DNA of 64,000 nt from Alkalihalobacillus pseudalcaliphilus (GTDB taxonomy: Bacteria; Bacillota; Bacilli; Bacillales; Bacillaceae_D), in contig NZ_JAQQWS010000001.1 of assembly GCF_028610675.1 (NCBI RefSeq), positions 124,001 to 188,000 of the forward strand, written 5' to 3'. Of this stretch, positions 36,301-44,699 are shown piece by piece. Position 1 is the stretch's first letter; each line of letters begins with the position of its first letter. Made by a program: the position numbers and the translations under genes. The notes beneath the pieces were generated by a model that saw only the letters and a program-made list of their open reading frames with translations, had not been told where the DNA came from and ran no database searches.

Positions 36301-36402
36301 TTTACCAGCACGGAAGGAACTTCCATCCAAAATCACCCGATAAGTGCGTTTCAAAGTAAAGTTTGTTAAAATCGTACTTGAATGATAGAAAGTGGTGAGC
36401 TT

Positions 36403-38736
36403 GTGAATGAACAGAAGATGACAATAACGGAAATACAAGAATGGATAGAGGCTGTCACAGACGAAGTAGAGCCTTTTTCTGATACAAAAGCATTAACAAT
36501 TTTAAAACAAGTAGACAAACAATTAAAAGACAATCAAGAACCAGAAGACATAAAGCTCTTAGAAGAGATTAAAGTCCAATTATATGTATCATTGATGGAA
36601 TTTCGTTTCAAAAAAGTGCATCAGTTTGACCAACTCATGAAAAAATGGTTAGAACAAGCCTTACATGTGGATAAGCAGCATCCGCAATTAACTAAATGGC
36701 ATGTCGAATATTTATTTACTAAACTACAAGAAATAAATGTCCCTTTCGATTTTCCAGCAATTAGAGAAACCGATCACTCTTCAACCAAAAAAGAACGCGC
36801 TGAACAGTACTATTATTTAGCTGAACAATATTTCGAGCAACTTGACGGCTTGAAGGCTATCTATGAAGAAATCGGAGGAATCGATTCCAACTATGATGTC
36901 GACTTACGGATAGAAAAGATTCTACAATTATATAAATGGTATCAAAAAATGCAGGAACCCTTTTCATTGATTATAAAAGCGACAGGTGCCTATGCCCAGT
37001 CCATTTCTGGTATTTATTATTCGAATGAGCAATTACAGCAAATCAAAAAAGCCGTTACGGATATTAAAGAAGTAATATCCAATTGGCAAGAGCTATTAGA
37101 TGAATTAAAAGCCGACCAGAAAAGTCAATCAGCCCTTGTTGAATTACAAGAAATGATTGGCTTAGATATGATTAAAACTCGAGTTGAAAAGTTGTATCAA
37201 TATTTACAGTATCAGAAGAGAAGGGCGGAACTAGGATATACAACGAAAGACGGATTGAGCTTGCATATGATTTTTACAGGAAATCCTGGTACAGGTAAAA
37301 CGACTATGGCTAGACTGATTGCTAAAATCTATCATGAGCTTGGTTTACTGGAGCATAATCAAGTATATGAGGTTGATCGTTCCCAACTTGTTGGGGGGTT
37401 TGTTGGACAAACAGAGGAATTAACGATGCAAGCCATTGAAAAAGCGACTGGTGGAGTGTTATTTATCGACGAGGCATATAGCTTAAAAAGGGCAGGGGCT
37501 AGTGGCAATGATTATGGTCAAACCGTAATTGATACACTGGTAGCGGCTATGACAGGTGAAAAAGCGAATCAGTTTGCGGTGATTTTAGCGGGATATCCTG
37601 AGGAAATGAATACGTTCTTACGCTCGAATCCAGGTTTACGTAGTCGCTTCCCAGAACAAAACCAACTTGAAATGAAGGATTATTCGACAAGTGCGTTACT
37701 TGAAATCGGGAAAAAGATAGCAGCAGATAACGACTTTTTATTAACGGAGCAAGCAGAAAAAGCACTAATAGAAAGAATTGAAAAAGCTCAGGTAGATGAA
37801 AGCTTTGGTAATGCTAGAACCGTAAAGAATATTATATTGGATGCTATTTTTGAAAAAGGTTCAAAAGCTTCTAATTCAAGTGATCCCTCTCAATTTGTAC
37901 TCTTACAAGAGCAGGATGTTTTGCCAGAAACAGAAGATGAGATGAATGCTCAAGCGGAACTTGAACAACTAATAGGGTTAGAGCAAGTGAAAGCAGAATT
38001 GAAGAAGCTGAGTGATTATATCAAAATTCAGCAAATGCGTAGAAAAGCTAACTTAAAGACAAGCCCAATTCAGCTACATACGATTTTTTCGGGAGCGTCT
38101 GGAACTGGGAAGACGACTGTAGCAAAAATTTATGCACGGATTTTAAAGGAGTTAGGTATTTTAAAAAGAGGGCATTTGGTTGTAGCTAGCCGAGCTGATT
38201 TAGTAGCAGGTTATATTGGACAAACTGCAACAAAAACGAAAGAAAAAGTGCGAGATGCTTTAGGTGGAGTCTTATTCATTGATGAAGCTTATTCCTTGTT
38301 TTCACCTAATAAAAACGACTTTGGTCAAGAGGCTATCACGACTTTGTTACAAGAGATGAGTCACCATCAAGAAAATATCGTTGTCGTTTTAGCAGGATAT
38401 GAAAAGGAAATGCAAGAATTTATTAATAGTAACCCAGGATTAAATTCACGTTTCCAAAAACAAGTAAACTTCCCTTCTTATTCGAATGAAGAACTCGTGC
38501 AAATCATTTTTCACAAAATCAAATCCTTAGGCTATAATCTGACAGAAGAAGCAGTGACGTTAATAGAAAAGAGCTTGCCAGAAAAAGGACACGCGGGGAA
38601 CGGGCGATTTGCTCATAATTTTGTTGAGGAACTAATTCAAGGTCAAGCTGAGCGATTGATTAAAAATCAATTGTTCGATACAGAGGATTTATCACGGATT
38701 ACTAGGGTTGATGTAGAACAATTAATAAAATCATAG
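36403..38736 (+). CDS. SpoVK/CbbX-like protein with two AAA+ domains
   Basis: The ~777-residue protein has a helical, charged N-terminal region of ~240 residues without known motifs, then two SpoVK-type AAA+ modules. Module 1 has Walker A GNPGTGKTT (~293) and Walker B VLFIDEAYSL (~350); module 2 has GASGTGKTT (~564) and LFIDEAYSLF (~622). Both keep arginine-finger-like GLRSRFP and GLNSRFQ. Both resemble SpoVK at 702. GTG 36403 follows GTGGTGAG; ATG 36382 lacks a site. It overlaps or touches yneP downstream (11-bp gap). Related type VII secretion (EccA) and CbbX proteins share the fold. The role here is unknown. Confidence 0.85.
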   Translation: MNEQKMTITEIQEWIEAVTDEVEPFSDTKALTILKQVDKQLKDNQEPEDIKLLEEIKVQLYVSLMEFRFKKVHQFDQLMKKWLEQALHVDKQHPQLTKWHVEYLFTKLQEINVPFDFPAIRETDHSSTKKERAEQYYYLAEQYFEQLDGLKAIYEEIGGIDSNYDVDLRIEKILQLYKWYQKMQEPFSLIIKATGAYAQSISGIYYSNEQLQQIKKAVTDIKEVISNWQELLDELKADQKSQSALVELQEMIGLDMIKTRVEKLYQYLQYQKRRAELGYTTKDGLSLHMIFTGNPGTGKTTMARLIAKIYHELGLLEHNQVYEVDRSQLVGGFVGQTEELTMQAIEKATGGVLFIDEAYSLKRAGASGNDYGQTVIDTLVAAMTGEKANQFAVILAGYPEEMNTFLRSNPGLRSRFPEQNQLEMKDYSTSALLEIGKKIAADNDFLLTEQAEKALIERIEKAQVDESFGNARTVKNIILDAIFEKGSKASNSSDPSQFVLLQEQDVLPETEDEMNAQAELEQLIGLEQVKAELKKLSDYIKIQQMRRKANLKTSPIQLHTIFSGASGTGKTTVAKIYARILKELGILKRGHLVVASRADLVAGYIGQTATKTKEKVRDALGGVLFIDEAYSLFSPNKNDFGQEAITTLLQEMSHHQENIVVVLAGYEKEMQEFINSNPGLNSRFQKQVNFPSYSNEELVQIIFHKIKSLGYNLTEEAVTLIEKSLPEKGHAGNGRFAHNFVEELIQGQAERLIKNQLFDTEDLSRITRVDVEQLIKS

Positions 38737-38747
38737 AGGTGATAGCA

Positions 38748-39167
38748 ATGAAGGTAGTTTCAACGAATATAACGGTGAGGTATGCAGAAACGGACCAGAT
38801 GGGTGTCGTTCATCATTCTAATTATATTGTTTGGTTTGAAGTGGGGAGAACTGATTTTATCAAGGAATTGGGATTCCATTATGCTGAAATGGAGAAATCA
38901 GGTATTTTATCACCCGTCATTGATGTCCACTGTTCCTATAAAAAGCCAACAACCTACGGGGAGGTTGTAACGATAAACACATGGGTAGAGGACTACGACG
39001 GCCTTCGTGTAACATATGGGTATGAAGTAAAAAATCAGAAAAACGAAGTCTGTGTAACCGGTTATTCGATTCATGTTTGTGTAAAACAAGACTCTTTCCG
39101 CCCGATCTCTATAAGAAAACACCTACCAGATTGGCATGAAGCGTATGAAAAATTAAAACATAAATAA
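38748..39167 (+). CDS. yneP: YneP, 4-hydroxybenzoyl-CoA thioesterase family protein
   Basis: The 139-residue hotdog thioesterase has RYAETDQMGVVHHSNY with the catalytic Asp, EVGRTDFIKELGF and SPVIDVHCSYKKP, matching B. subtilis YneP. AGAGGTGATAGCA precedes ATG 38748; the GTG at 38739 is part of that site. It lies 11 bp after the double-AAA gene, suggesting co-transcription. Confidence 0.9.
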   Translation: MKVVSTNITVRYAETDQMGVVHHSNYIVWFEVGRTDFIKELGFHYAEMEKSGILSPVIDVHCSYKKPTTYGEVVTINTWVEDYDGLRVTYGYEVKNQKNEVCVTGYSIHVCVKQDSFRPISIRKHLPDWHEAYEKLKHK

Positions 39168-39282
39168 ACCAAAGAAAAAAGCATATATACGGATTTAACA
39201 GGCTTTAAAAAAGTTAAATATCTTATAAAATTTCATAATAACACTGAAAAACATCTGGGAATTCACACACAATAATCGTACA

Positions 39283-39320
39283 AAAAAGAAGACCGACTTA
39301 TCAAAAGTCGGTCTTTTTAT
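39283..39320. terminator. Intrinsic terminator-like hairpin
   Basis: AAGACCGACTT / AAGTCGGTCTT arms followed by T's on both strands. It lies within the serine-hydrolase remnant region and can end yneP transcription. Confidence 0.7.
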
Positions 39321-39500
39321 TCCCATATAGGAGTTATATCCGACAGTACCACCAGTGTGCCGATGATTGTAATTTTGTGTTTGTTTATCTTTGGAAATCA
39401 TCCATCCCAATCCCATATGTGTACTATTATCAACTCTAATATTATTTAGTATTATATGTGTTTGTTTAAAACTTGTTGTAAAGGATTATCTGTTAATCCT
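39310..39500 (-). pseudogene. Remnant of a beta-lactamase-fold serine hydrolase
   Basis: On the minus strand, MGLGWMISKDK and HRHTGGTVGYNSYMG match the C-terminal part of class C beta-lactamase/esterase-type serine hydrolases, where HTGGT corresponds to the KTG-type third motif. Upstream, DNPLQQVLNKHI reads in another frame, so at least one frameshift has occurred. The SxxK and YxN motifs are absent. It is a decayed 3' fragment. Confidence 0.55.
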
Positions 39501-39600
39501 AATTACTGTTTTTATATTTCCCCGCCCTTTTCACATAAATGTTTTTTAAGTTGTCCGATAGAAGAACAAAATTAAACATTTTTTACCAGGAGTAATTTAT

Positions 39601-39681
39601 CCTTCGCAGGACGCGCAGCATGATTTTCGGTAGCGATGATTAGAGCTCCGCATATCAGCTTTAAGTAACTTTCATACAAAG
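39601..39681 (+). repeat. Mosaic repeat copy 6, A-module tail
   Basis: CGCAGGACGCGCAGCATG, then GATTTTCGGTAGCGATGA, CTCCGCAT and the end ACTTTCATACAAA (39668-39680). The rest of 39168-39856, apart from the remnant and this copy, shows nothing I recognise. Confidence 0.7.
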
Positions 39682-39856
39682 ACAAGTGAAAGATTATAAA
39701 GAAAACGTGTATAAAGATGGGCATTCGGGTAAAAAGAAGAAAAGCAGATACATACTTGCTATGATTTCGATCTTTTTATGCTAAAATATGAAAGGAGAGA
39801 ACAAGGCTTTAGAAGCTATTTCACATGATATTTTGGCATTAAGAAGGTGAAAATGA

Positions 39857-41014
39857 TTGGCTTTTGGAATAACGAGGGACGAGCTAGAGCTATGGAAACA
39901 AAAAGTAAATAATAACGAAATTGCTTTTATCACCCATTATTGGTATGACAAACGATTTCCGCATTATGAAACGGTCACAAAAGTTGGATGCCGTAATATT
40001 TCCAAGTTAAAGGAATGGGGACATAACTATCAATTACAAGCAAAATGGATTGACCAACGAAATAGTTACCCACATTTTGACCTTATAGGGGAGAAACAAA
40101 TAGAAATATTAGAAAAAGAAAAGCAGTGGAGTCAACTGCAAAGATTTTTTTCAAGCACGAAAACAAACACAAGGAGGACTCATTACATGACAGACAATCA
40201 GGCATTAATAATTGAAGCATTGAACGTTAAGTCAACCATTAATCCGAAAGAGGAAATCCAAACACGTGTTCAATTTTTAAAAGACTATTTATTAAAGAGC
40301 GGTGCAAAAGGGTTTGTATTAGGGATTTCAGGTGGGCAGGACTCAACCTTATGTGGAAAGCTAGCACAAATGGCTATTGACCAACTAAACAGTGAGCAAT
40401 CAGAAAGTGAATACCAGTTTATTGCGATGAGATTACCATATGGTGAACAGCATGATGAAGCGGATGCTCAAGATGCCCTTGCCTTCATTCAACCGACTCA
40501 TTCACTAACGGTTAATATTAAGCCAGCAGTTGAAGCAGCGGTGCGTGCTGTCGAGCAGGCAACAGGCGATGCTTTAAGCTTATTTAATCAAGGGAATACA
40601 AAAGCCCGTGAGCGAATGAAATCTCAGTATGATATCGGTGCCCATTATGGCTGTCTCGTTATCGGAACAGATCATGCTGCTGAAGCTATAACTGGATTTT
40701 TCACGAAATTTGGAGATGGTGCTTGTGACATTGCCCCACTTTTTGGTTTAACAAAAAGACAAGGGAAATTATTACTAAAAGAATTAGGTGCTCCTGAGCA
40801 TTTATATACGAAAGCTCCTACTGCTGATTTAGAAGATGATAAGCCGGGGATTCCTGATGAGGAAGCGTTGGGAATGACTTATGATCAGTTAGATGATTAT
40901 TTGGAAGGTAAGGAAGTCGAACAAGTATTGGTGAGTAAAATTGAAGCCCGATATTTCGCCACTGAACATAAACGTCAACAGCCAGTCTCCATTCAGGATG
41001 ATTGGTGGAAGTAA
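39857..41014 (+). CDS. yneQ: YneQ-NadE in-frame fusion ORF (yneQ part 39857-40186)
   Basis: One open frame joins two genes that are separate in B. subtilis. Residues ~1-100 are YneQ (MAFGITRDELELWKQ, FITHYWYDKRFPHYETVTKV, YPHFDLIGEKQ). Residue 111 is the native Met of NAD synthetase. The TTG start follows AGAAGGTGA. At the join, codons pass through seven T's; removing one T would end YneQ at a TGA overlapping the nadE ATG (ATGA). So this is either a true fusion, a reading error at the T run, or ribosomal slippage. nadE keeps its own ribosome site. Confidence 0.75.
   Translation: MAFGITRDELELWKQKVNNNEIAFITHYWYDKRFPHYETVTKVGCRNISKLKEWGHNYQLQAKWIDQRNSYPHFDLIGEKQIEILEKEKQWSQLQRFFSSTKTNTRRTHYMTDNQALIIEALNVKSTINPKEEIQTRVQFLKDYLLKSGAKGFVLGISGGQDSTLCGKLAQMAIDQLNSEQSESEYQFIAMRLPYGEQHDEADAQDALAFIQPTHSLTVNIKPAVEAAVRAVEQATGDALSLFNQGNTKARERMKSQYDIGAHYGCLVIGTDHAAEAITGFFTKFGDGACDIAPLFGLTKRQGKLLLKELGAPEHLYTKAPTADLEDDKPGIPDEEALGMTYDQLDDYLEGKEVEQVLVSKIEARYFATEHKRQQPVSIQDDWWK
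40187..41014 (+). CDS. nadE: NH3-dependent NAD+ synthetase
   Basis: The enzyme amidates deamido-NAD with ammonia and ATP, the last step of NAD synthesis. The 275 residues include the PP-loop LGISGGQDST, RLPYGEQHDEADA, GTDHAAEAITGFFTKFGDG and the C-terminal EHKRQQPVSIQDDWW, all typical of the B. subtilis enzyme (272 aa). ACAAGGAGGACT lies just before ATG 40187, so independent initiation is expected even though the frame is open from yneQ upstream. Confidence 0.95.
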   Translation: MTDNQALIIEALNVKSTINPKEEIQTRVQFLKDYLLKSGAKGFVLGISGGQDSTLCGKLAQMAIDQLNSEQSESEYQFIAMRLPYGEQHDEADAQDALAFIQPTHSLTVNIKPAVEAAVRAVEQATGDALSLFNQGNTKARERMKSQYDIGAHYGCLVIGTDHAAEAITGFFTKFGDGACDIAPLFGLTKRQGKLLLKELGAPEHLYTKAPTADLEDDKPGIPDEEALGMTYDQLDDYLEGKEVEQVLVSKIEARYFATEHKRQQPVSIQDDWWK

Positions 41015-41101
41015 AAACAGGTATGAAGCAAGACTATCCAACATATCTATAATGGACATCTAGAGAAACAGCAAGAAGTAACATTTGAGGAGAGGACAGA
41101 T

Positions 41102-41596
41102 ATGAAGGGGAAAGTAATACTTTTATGTAGCTTATGTGTATTACTCCTATTAGTTGTTTTTTACGTGAGAGATTTTAATTCCAGTGAAACAACAACAGAG
41201 GGTGGAGAGGAAGCGTCAGAAGCACTCTTTGGGGAATTTGAGCTAAATAAATTGGCCATTTCTGTGAATGATGTACGAACAGAGGTCAGATCAGAAGGGG
41301 AAGATGAACAGCGTGTGATTGTTGATATTACTGTTGACAATCAGAGTGAACAAGTGAAAAACATAAGCCTTGTTCATTTTACGTTAGTTGATGAGGACGG
41401 ATATGCATACAGTCACACTTCTGATGCCTCTTTAAAGGGAATATTAGGTGGTCAATTACATCCAAATCGAAAAAATAGAGGGGAAGTAGCTTTTGACGTA
41501 CCTGTTTCAACACAATACGAATTAGTATTTACTGACCATACTAAAACAGGACAACTGGTGTGGCCGCTCCCACTAGAAACGGACGAAGTGAATTAA
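41102..41596 (+). CDS. Exported DUF4352-like protein
   Basis: The 164-residue protein has an N-terminal hydrophobic anchor or signal (residues ~4-22), an acidic linker, then an immunoglobulin-like beta domain (VDITVDNQSEQVKNIS, FTLVDEDGYAY, RGEVAFDVP) of the DUF4352 type. No lipobox Cys is well placed, so a membrane anchor is likelier than a lipoprotein. GAGGAGAGG precedes the ATG. It lies 11 bp before the PHP gene. Confidence 0.7.
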   Translation: MKGKVILLCSLCVLLLLVVFYVRDFNSSETTTEGGEEASEALFGEFELNKLAISVNDVRTEVRSEGEDEQRVIVDITVDNQSEQVKNISLVHFTLVDEDGYAYSHTSDASLKGILGGQLHPNRKNRGEVAFDVPVSTQYELVFTDHTKTGQLVWPLPLETDEVN

Positions 41597-41607
41597 AGGA
41601 GTTATGA

Positions 41608-42462
41608 ATGATGGAGAACCATGCTGACCTACACATGCATTCGACGGCCTCAGATGGCGGTTACTCTCCAACCGATTTAATGGAAAAGTGTGCACGTGTC
41701 GGTCTACAATATGTGGCATTAACCGATCATGATACAATTCAAGGGATTGAGGAAGCAAAAACAAAAGCCGAAGAATTAGGGTTACAGTTTATTACGGGGA
41801 TTGAGTTGTCAACGAAGTATAACGGGAAGGCTGTGCATATTCTTGGTTATGGAATTCGAACGGATGACGCATCTTTTGTTCAAATGTTAACGCATCAACA
41901 ACGACAGCGTTCAATTCGACTAGCTCAAATCATTGATAAATTAAAAAATATTGATGTTCATTTAGAGGAAGAAGATGTTTTACAATTTGTGGATGGGGGA
42001 AGTGTTGGACGTCCTCATATGGCAAAAGCTTTAGTGGAAAAAGGATATGTGCAAAGTATCCAAGAAGCTTTTGATTTTTATTTAGCAGAAGGTAAGCCCG
42101 CTTATGTTGAGAAGGAAAAGGAAATGACTGTTGCAGAGGCTATTAGGTGGATTAAGCAAAGTCAAGGAATTTCCATTGTAGCTCATCCAGGTCATTATTC
42201 GTTTGATTCTCATATCAAGGATTGGGTTAGAATGGGCTTAGATGGGATTGAAATCTATCATCGTGACCATACGAGTGAGCAAATAGCAAAGTTTGAGAAG
42301 ATTAAAGCAGATATTGAAGAAGATTTAGGAATTAGCTTGTATGTGACTGGAGGCTCCGATTTTCACCATGAGGAGTATGGTAGGAAAATAGAGCCATTAG
42401 GTCAAACGAGAGTAAATAATCGATTAGCTGAACAATTGTTGAAGGCTTTAAATGAAGAATAA
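41608..42462 (+). CDS. PHP-domain phosphoesterase
   Basis: The 284-residue metal-dependent phosphoesterase is of the TrpH/RNase AM type. PHP motifs include ADLHMHSTASDGGYSP (metal-binding His pair), LTDHDTIQG, the Glu in TGIELS, VAHPGHYS and GGSDFHHEEYG. Family members hydrolyse 3',5'-bisphosphates or trim RNA 5' ends; the substrate here is not proven. AAAGGAG precedes the start. Confidence 0.85.
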   Translation: MMENHADLHMHSTASDGGYSPTDLMEKCARVGLQYVALTDHDTIQGIEEAKTKAEELGLQFITGIELSTKYNGKAVHILGYGIRTDDASFVQMLTHQQRQRSIRLAQIIDKLKNIDVHLEEEDVLQFVDGGSVGRPHMAKALVEKGYVQSIQEAFDFYLAEGKPAYVEKEKEMTVAEAIRWIKQSQGISIVAHPGHYSFDSHIKDWVRMGLDGIEIYHRDHTSEQIAKFEKIKADIEEDLGISLYVTGGSDFHHEEYGRKIEPLGQTRVNNRLAEQLLKALNEE

Positions 42463-42467
42463 TCGTA

Positions 42468-42506
42468 AATAAATGGGGGCCTTATCTAAGGCACCCATTT
42501 ATTTTT
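42468..42506. terminator. Bidirectional terminator
   Basis: AAATAAATGGG and GCC / GGC with CCCATTTATTT arms, T runs on both sides, between convergent genes. Confidence 0.85.
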
Positions 42507-42508
42507 TG

Positions 42509-43174
42509 TTAGTCTTGAGTCAGTTCGCTTAATGCCTCTACTTGAACGTTGTTTAGCGCTTTTGAAGCAAGCTTATCTGCTTCTTTATTTTTTTCGCGGG
42601 GAATGTGATGATAATGAACCGTAATCCCTAATTGGGAGGCTTTCTTCTCAATACGTTCATGCCACTTTTGATAATGCTCTTCGTAAACGGGCCATTCATC
42701 ACCTAGTTGTTTAATGACAACATAGGAATCAGCATAAACGTGAATGGTTTGATGACGAATATTAAGTCGTTCCAAGTGGTCTAATAAAAAATACATCGCA
42801 GCGTATTCAGCTTCATTATTATCTTCAAGTAGTTCTAATAACTGATTGATGCGGAGGCGATAGTTTTTATGGTGTTGTTTATAATAAATGGATATGCCAA
42901 GTCCACTTTGTTTGGATGTTTGATCAAAACCAGCATCAAAATAAGCCTGAATATCAGTCGGTTCAGTATCGGTTACTGTTTTTAATTTCCTTAATTGCTT
43001 TGTAGTCCAATAGGTATCTGCATGATCATACCATTCAATTGATTTGGCTTTGCCACTCTTTTCTAAATCAGCCGCAAATATAATTGCTTCTTCTAACGTC
43101 ATTTCTTCACTTGTCATCTTATAGCTTTTATGATGCTTATGAATTTGATATAACCAAGTAGCTACATATTTCAT
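42509..43174 (-). CDS. RNase HI-like protein with N-terminal extension
   Basis: The ~221-residue protein's C-terminal ~140 residues form a reverse-transcriptase-like RNase H domain: AYFDAGFD (first Asp), NNEAEYAAMYFLL (Glu), HVYADSYVVIKQL (Asp) and REKNKEADKLA (last Asp region). The N-terminal ~75 residues resemble those of B. subtilis YpeP-type proteins. ATG 43174 follows AAAGGTGGG. Whether it cuts RNA-DNA hybrids is not known. Confidence 0.82.
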   Translation of the reverse strand: MKYVATWLYQIHKHHKSYKMTSEEMTLEEAIIFAADLEKSGKAKSIEWYDHADTYWTTKQLRKLKTVTDTEPTDIQAYFDAGFDQTSKQSGLGISIYYKQHHKNYRLRINQLLELLEDNNEAEYAAMYFLLDHLERLNIRHQTIHVYADSYVVIKQLGDEWPVYEEHYQKWHERIEKKASQLGITVHYHHIPREKNKEADKLASKALNNVQVEALSELTQD

Positions 43175-43391
43175 TTGCGTTCCCACCTTTCATTTCATGA
43201 AGAACATAACCTTGACAAAAAAAGCGTAAACACGTAAAATTTCAATTTTATAAGCGTATTTTTCAGAAATTTTGTAGTATTATAACAGATAGGTAAGAAA
43301 ACCCACACGAACAAAGTTCAACTATGTTTTTTATTATAGATCAATTAACACTACATAAACACCAGCCAAATTAGCGTCGCCTAATACAACC

Positions 43392-43655
43392 ATGAAGGTG
43401 GTGTTTTGCTCTTTTACTGGTGGCTTTTCATTCAATAGCGGTTTTGAGGATTCTCACACTTTGCCGTAGCCCAGTCACCACCAACCCCAAAAAAAGTGTG
43501 TAGTAACCCATTAGGATTAGTATCTAAAATCTAAATGTTTTGGACAGTTAGCCAGGCTTGCTTGGCTACTTCACGCATTTTCAAAAGCGGACCAATAACA
43601 AAGACCGAAAGGTCAAGTTATCTCGAGAAATGAGCACAACCCAAGTAACTTTTAT
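43392..43655 (+). repeat. Mosaic repeat copy 7 (D and E modules), 264 bp
   Basis: It is bounded by one-base variants ATGAAGGT (43392) and ACTTTTAT (43648-43655). It contains TTTTACTGGTGGCTTTTCAT, GAGGATTCTCACACTTTGCC, GTGTGTAGTAACCCATTAGG, TTAGCCAGGCTTGCTTGGCTA and AAAGACCGAAAGGTCAA. Relative to copy 5 it lacks the nested palindrome. Its end is 6 bp from the metA ribosome site. The rest of 43187-43391 shows nothing recognised. Confidence 0.75.
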
Positions 43656-43674
43656 GCAAAAAGGAGTAGAGAAT

Positions 43675-44586
43675 ATGCCTATCAAAATACCAGATGACTT
43701 ACCAGCAAAAGAAATATTAAACCGAGAGAATATATTTATTATGGACGAAACTCGTGCTTATACTCAGGATATTCGCCCATTAAAAATTTTAATTTTAAAT
43801 TTAATGCCATTAAAAGTACAAACAGAAACGCAAATATTACGCTTATTAGGTAACACACCCTTACAAGTTGACGTATCATTTATACACCCTGATACACACC
43901 AATCCAAAAACACATCCTTTGAACATCTAAAAACCTTTTATAAAACGATTGATGAAGTAAAGGCACAAAAATTCGATGGGATGATTATTACAGGTGCCCC
44001 CGTAGAAAAATTAGCATTCGAGCAAGTCGATTACTGGACCGAGCTAAAGATGATCATGGATTGGAGTTTAACCAATGTTACCTCGACATTGCATATTTGT
44101 TGGGGAGCTCAAGCGGGGTTATACCATCATTATGGAATCGAAAAAATAGCTACACCTAAAAAGGTATTTGGCGTTTTTACCCACCAAGTTTTAGAACCGA
44201 CGATTAAACTACTTAGGGGATTTGATGAGGAATTTCTCGCCCCACATTCTAGACATACCGATATATGTTTGCAACAAGTGAAAGAACATCCAGACTTACA
44301 AGTGTTAAGCTGGTCAGATGAAGCAGGCTTATATTTATGTAGCTCGAGGAATGGCAAACAAATTTTTGTAACGGGTCATTCAGAATATGATACAGATACC
44401 TTGCAGCAAGAATATGAGCGTGATAAAGCAAAAGGGATGAATATTCAATTACCGATCAATTATTTTCCTGATAATCAAGAAGGTAAGTTGCCTAAATTAC
44501 GGTGGAGAGCCCACTCCAATTTATTATTTTCTAATTGGTTGAACTACTATGTCTACCAAGAAACGCCGTATGATTTTACGATCTAA
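43675..44586 (+). CDS. metA: Homoserine O-acetyltransferase, MetA type
   Basis: This enzyme acylates homoserine in the first committed step of methionine synthesis. The 303 residues carry the active Cys142 in LHICWGAQAG, and Glu111 in GAPVEK, the residue that in Bacillus MetA proteins specifies acetyl-CoA over succinyl-CoA. AAAAAGGAG precedes ATG 43675; the upstream open frame is repeat DNA. No S-box riboswitch is visible upstream. Confidence 0.93.
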   Translation: MPIKIPDDLPAKEILNRENIFIMDETRAYTQDIRPLKILILNLMPLKVQTETQILRLLGNTPLQVDVSFIHPDTHQSKNTSFEHLKTFYKTIDEVKAQKFDGMIITGAPVEKLAFEQVDYWTELKMIMDWSLTNVTSTLHICWGAQAGLYHHYGIEKIATPKKVFGVFTHQVLEPTIKLLRGFDEEFLAPHSRHTDICLQQVKEHPDLQVLSWSDEAGLYLCSSRNGKQIFVTGHSEYDTDTLQQEYERDKAKGMNIQLPINYFPDNQEGKLPKLRWRAHSNLLFSNWLNYYVYQETPYDFTI

Positions 44587-44699
44587 AAAAATGAGAAATG
44601 ATCATAAAGGAGAAGAAAAAGGAAAGAATACTAATAACCTTCACTTTTACTTAGTTTGATGATATCTCGTTTAAAATAGATCGAATTGGAGTGCTAACG

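Noticed and set aside
43187..43674. S-box (SAM) riboswitch before metA
   Set aside because: The sequence is repeat DNA and lacks the S-box conserved segments.
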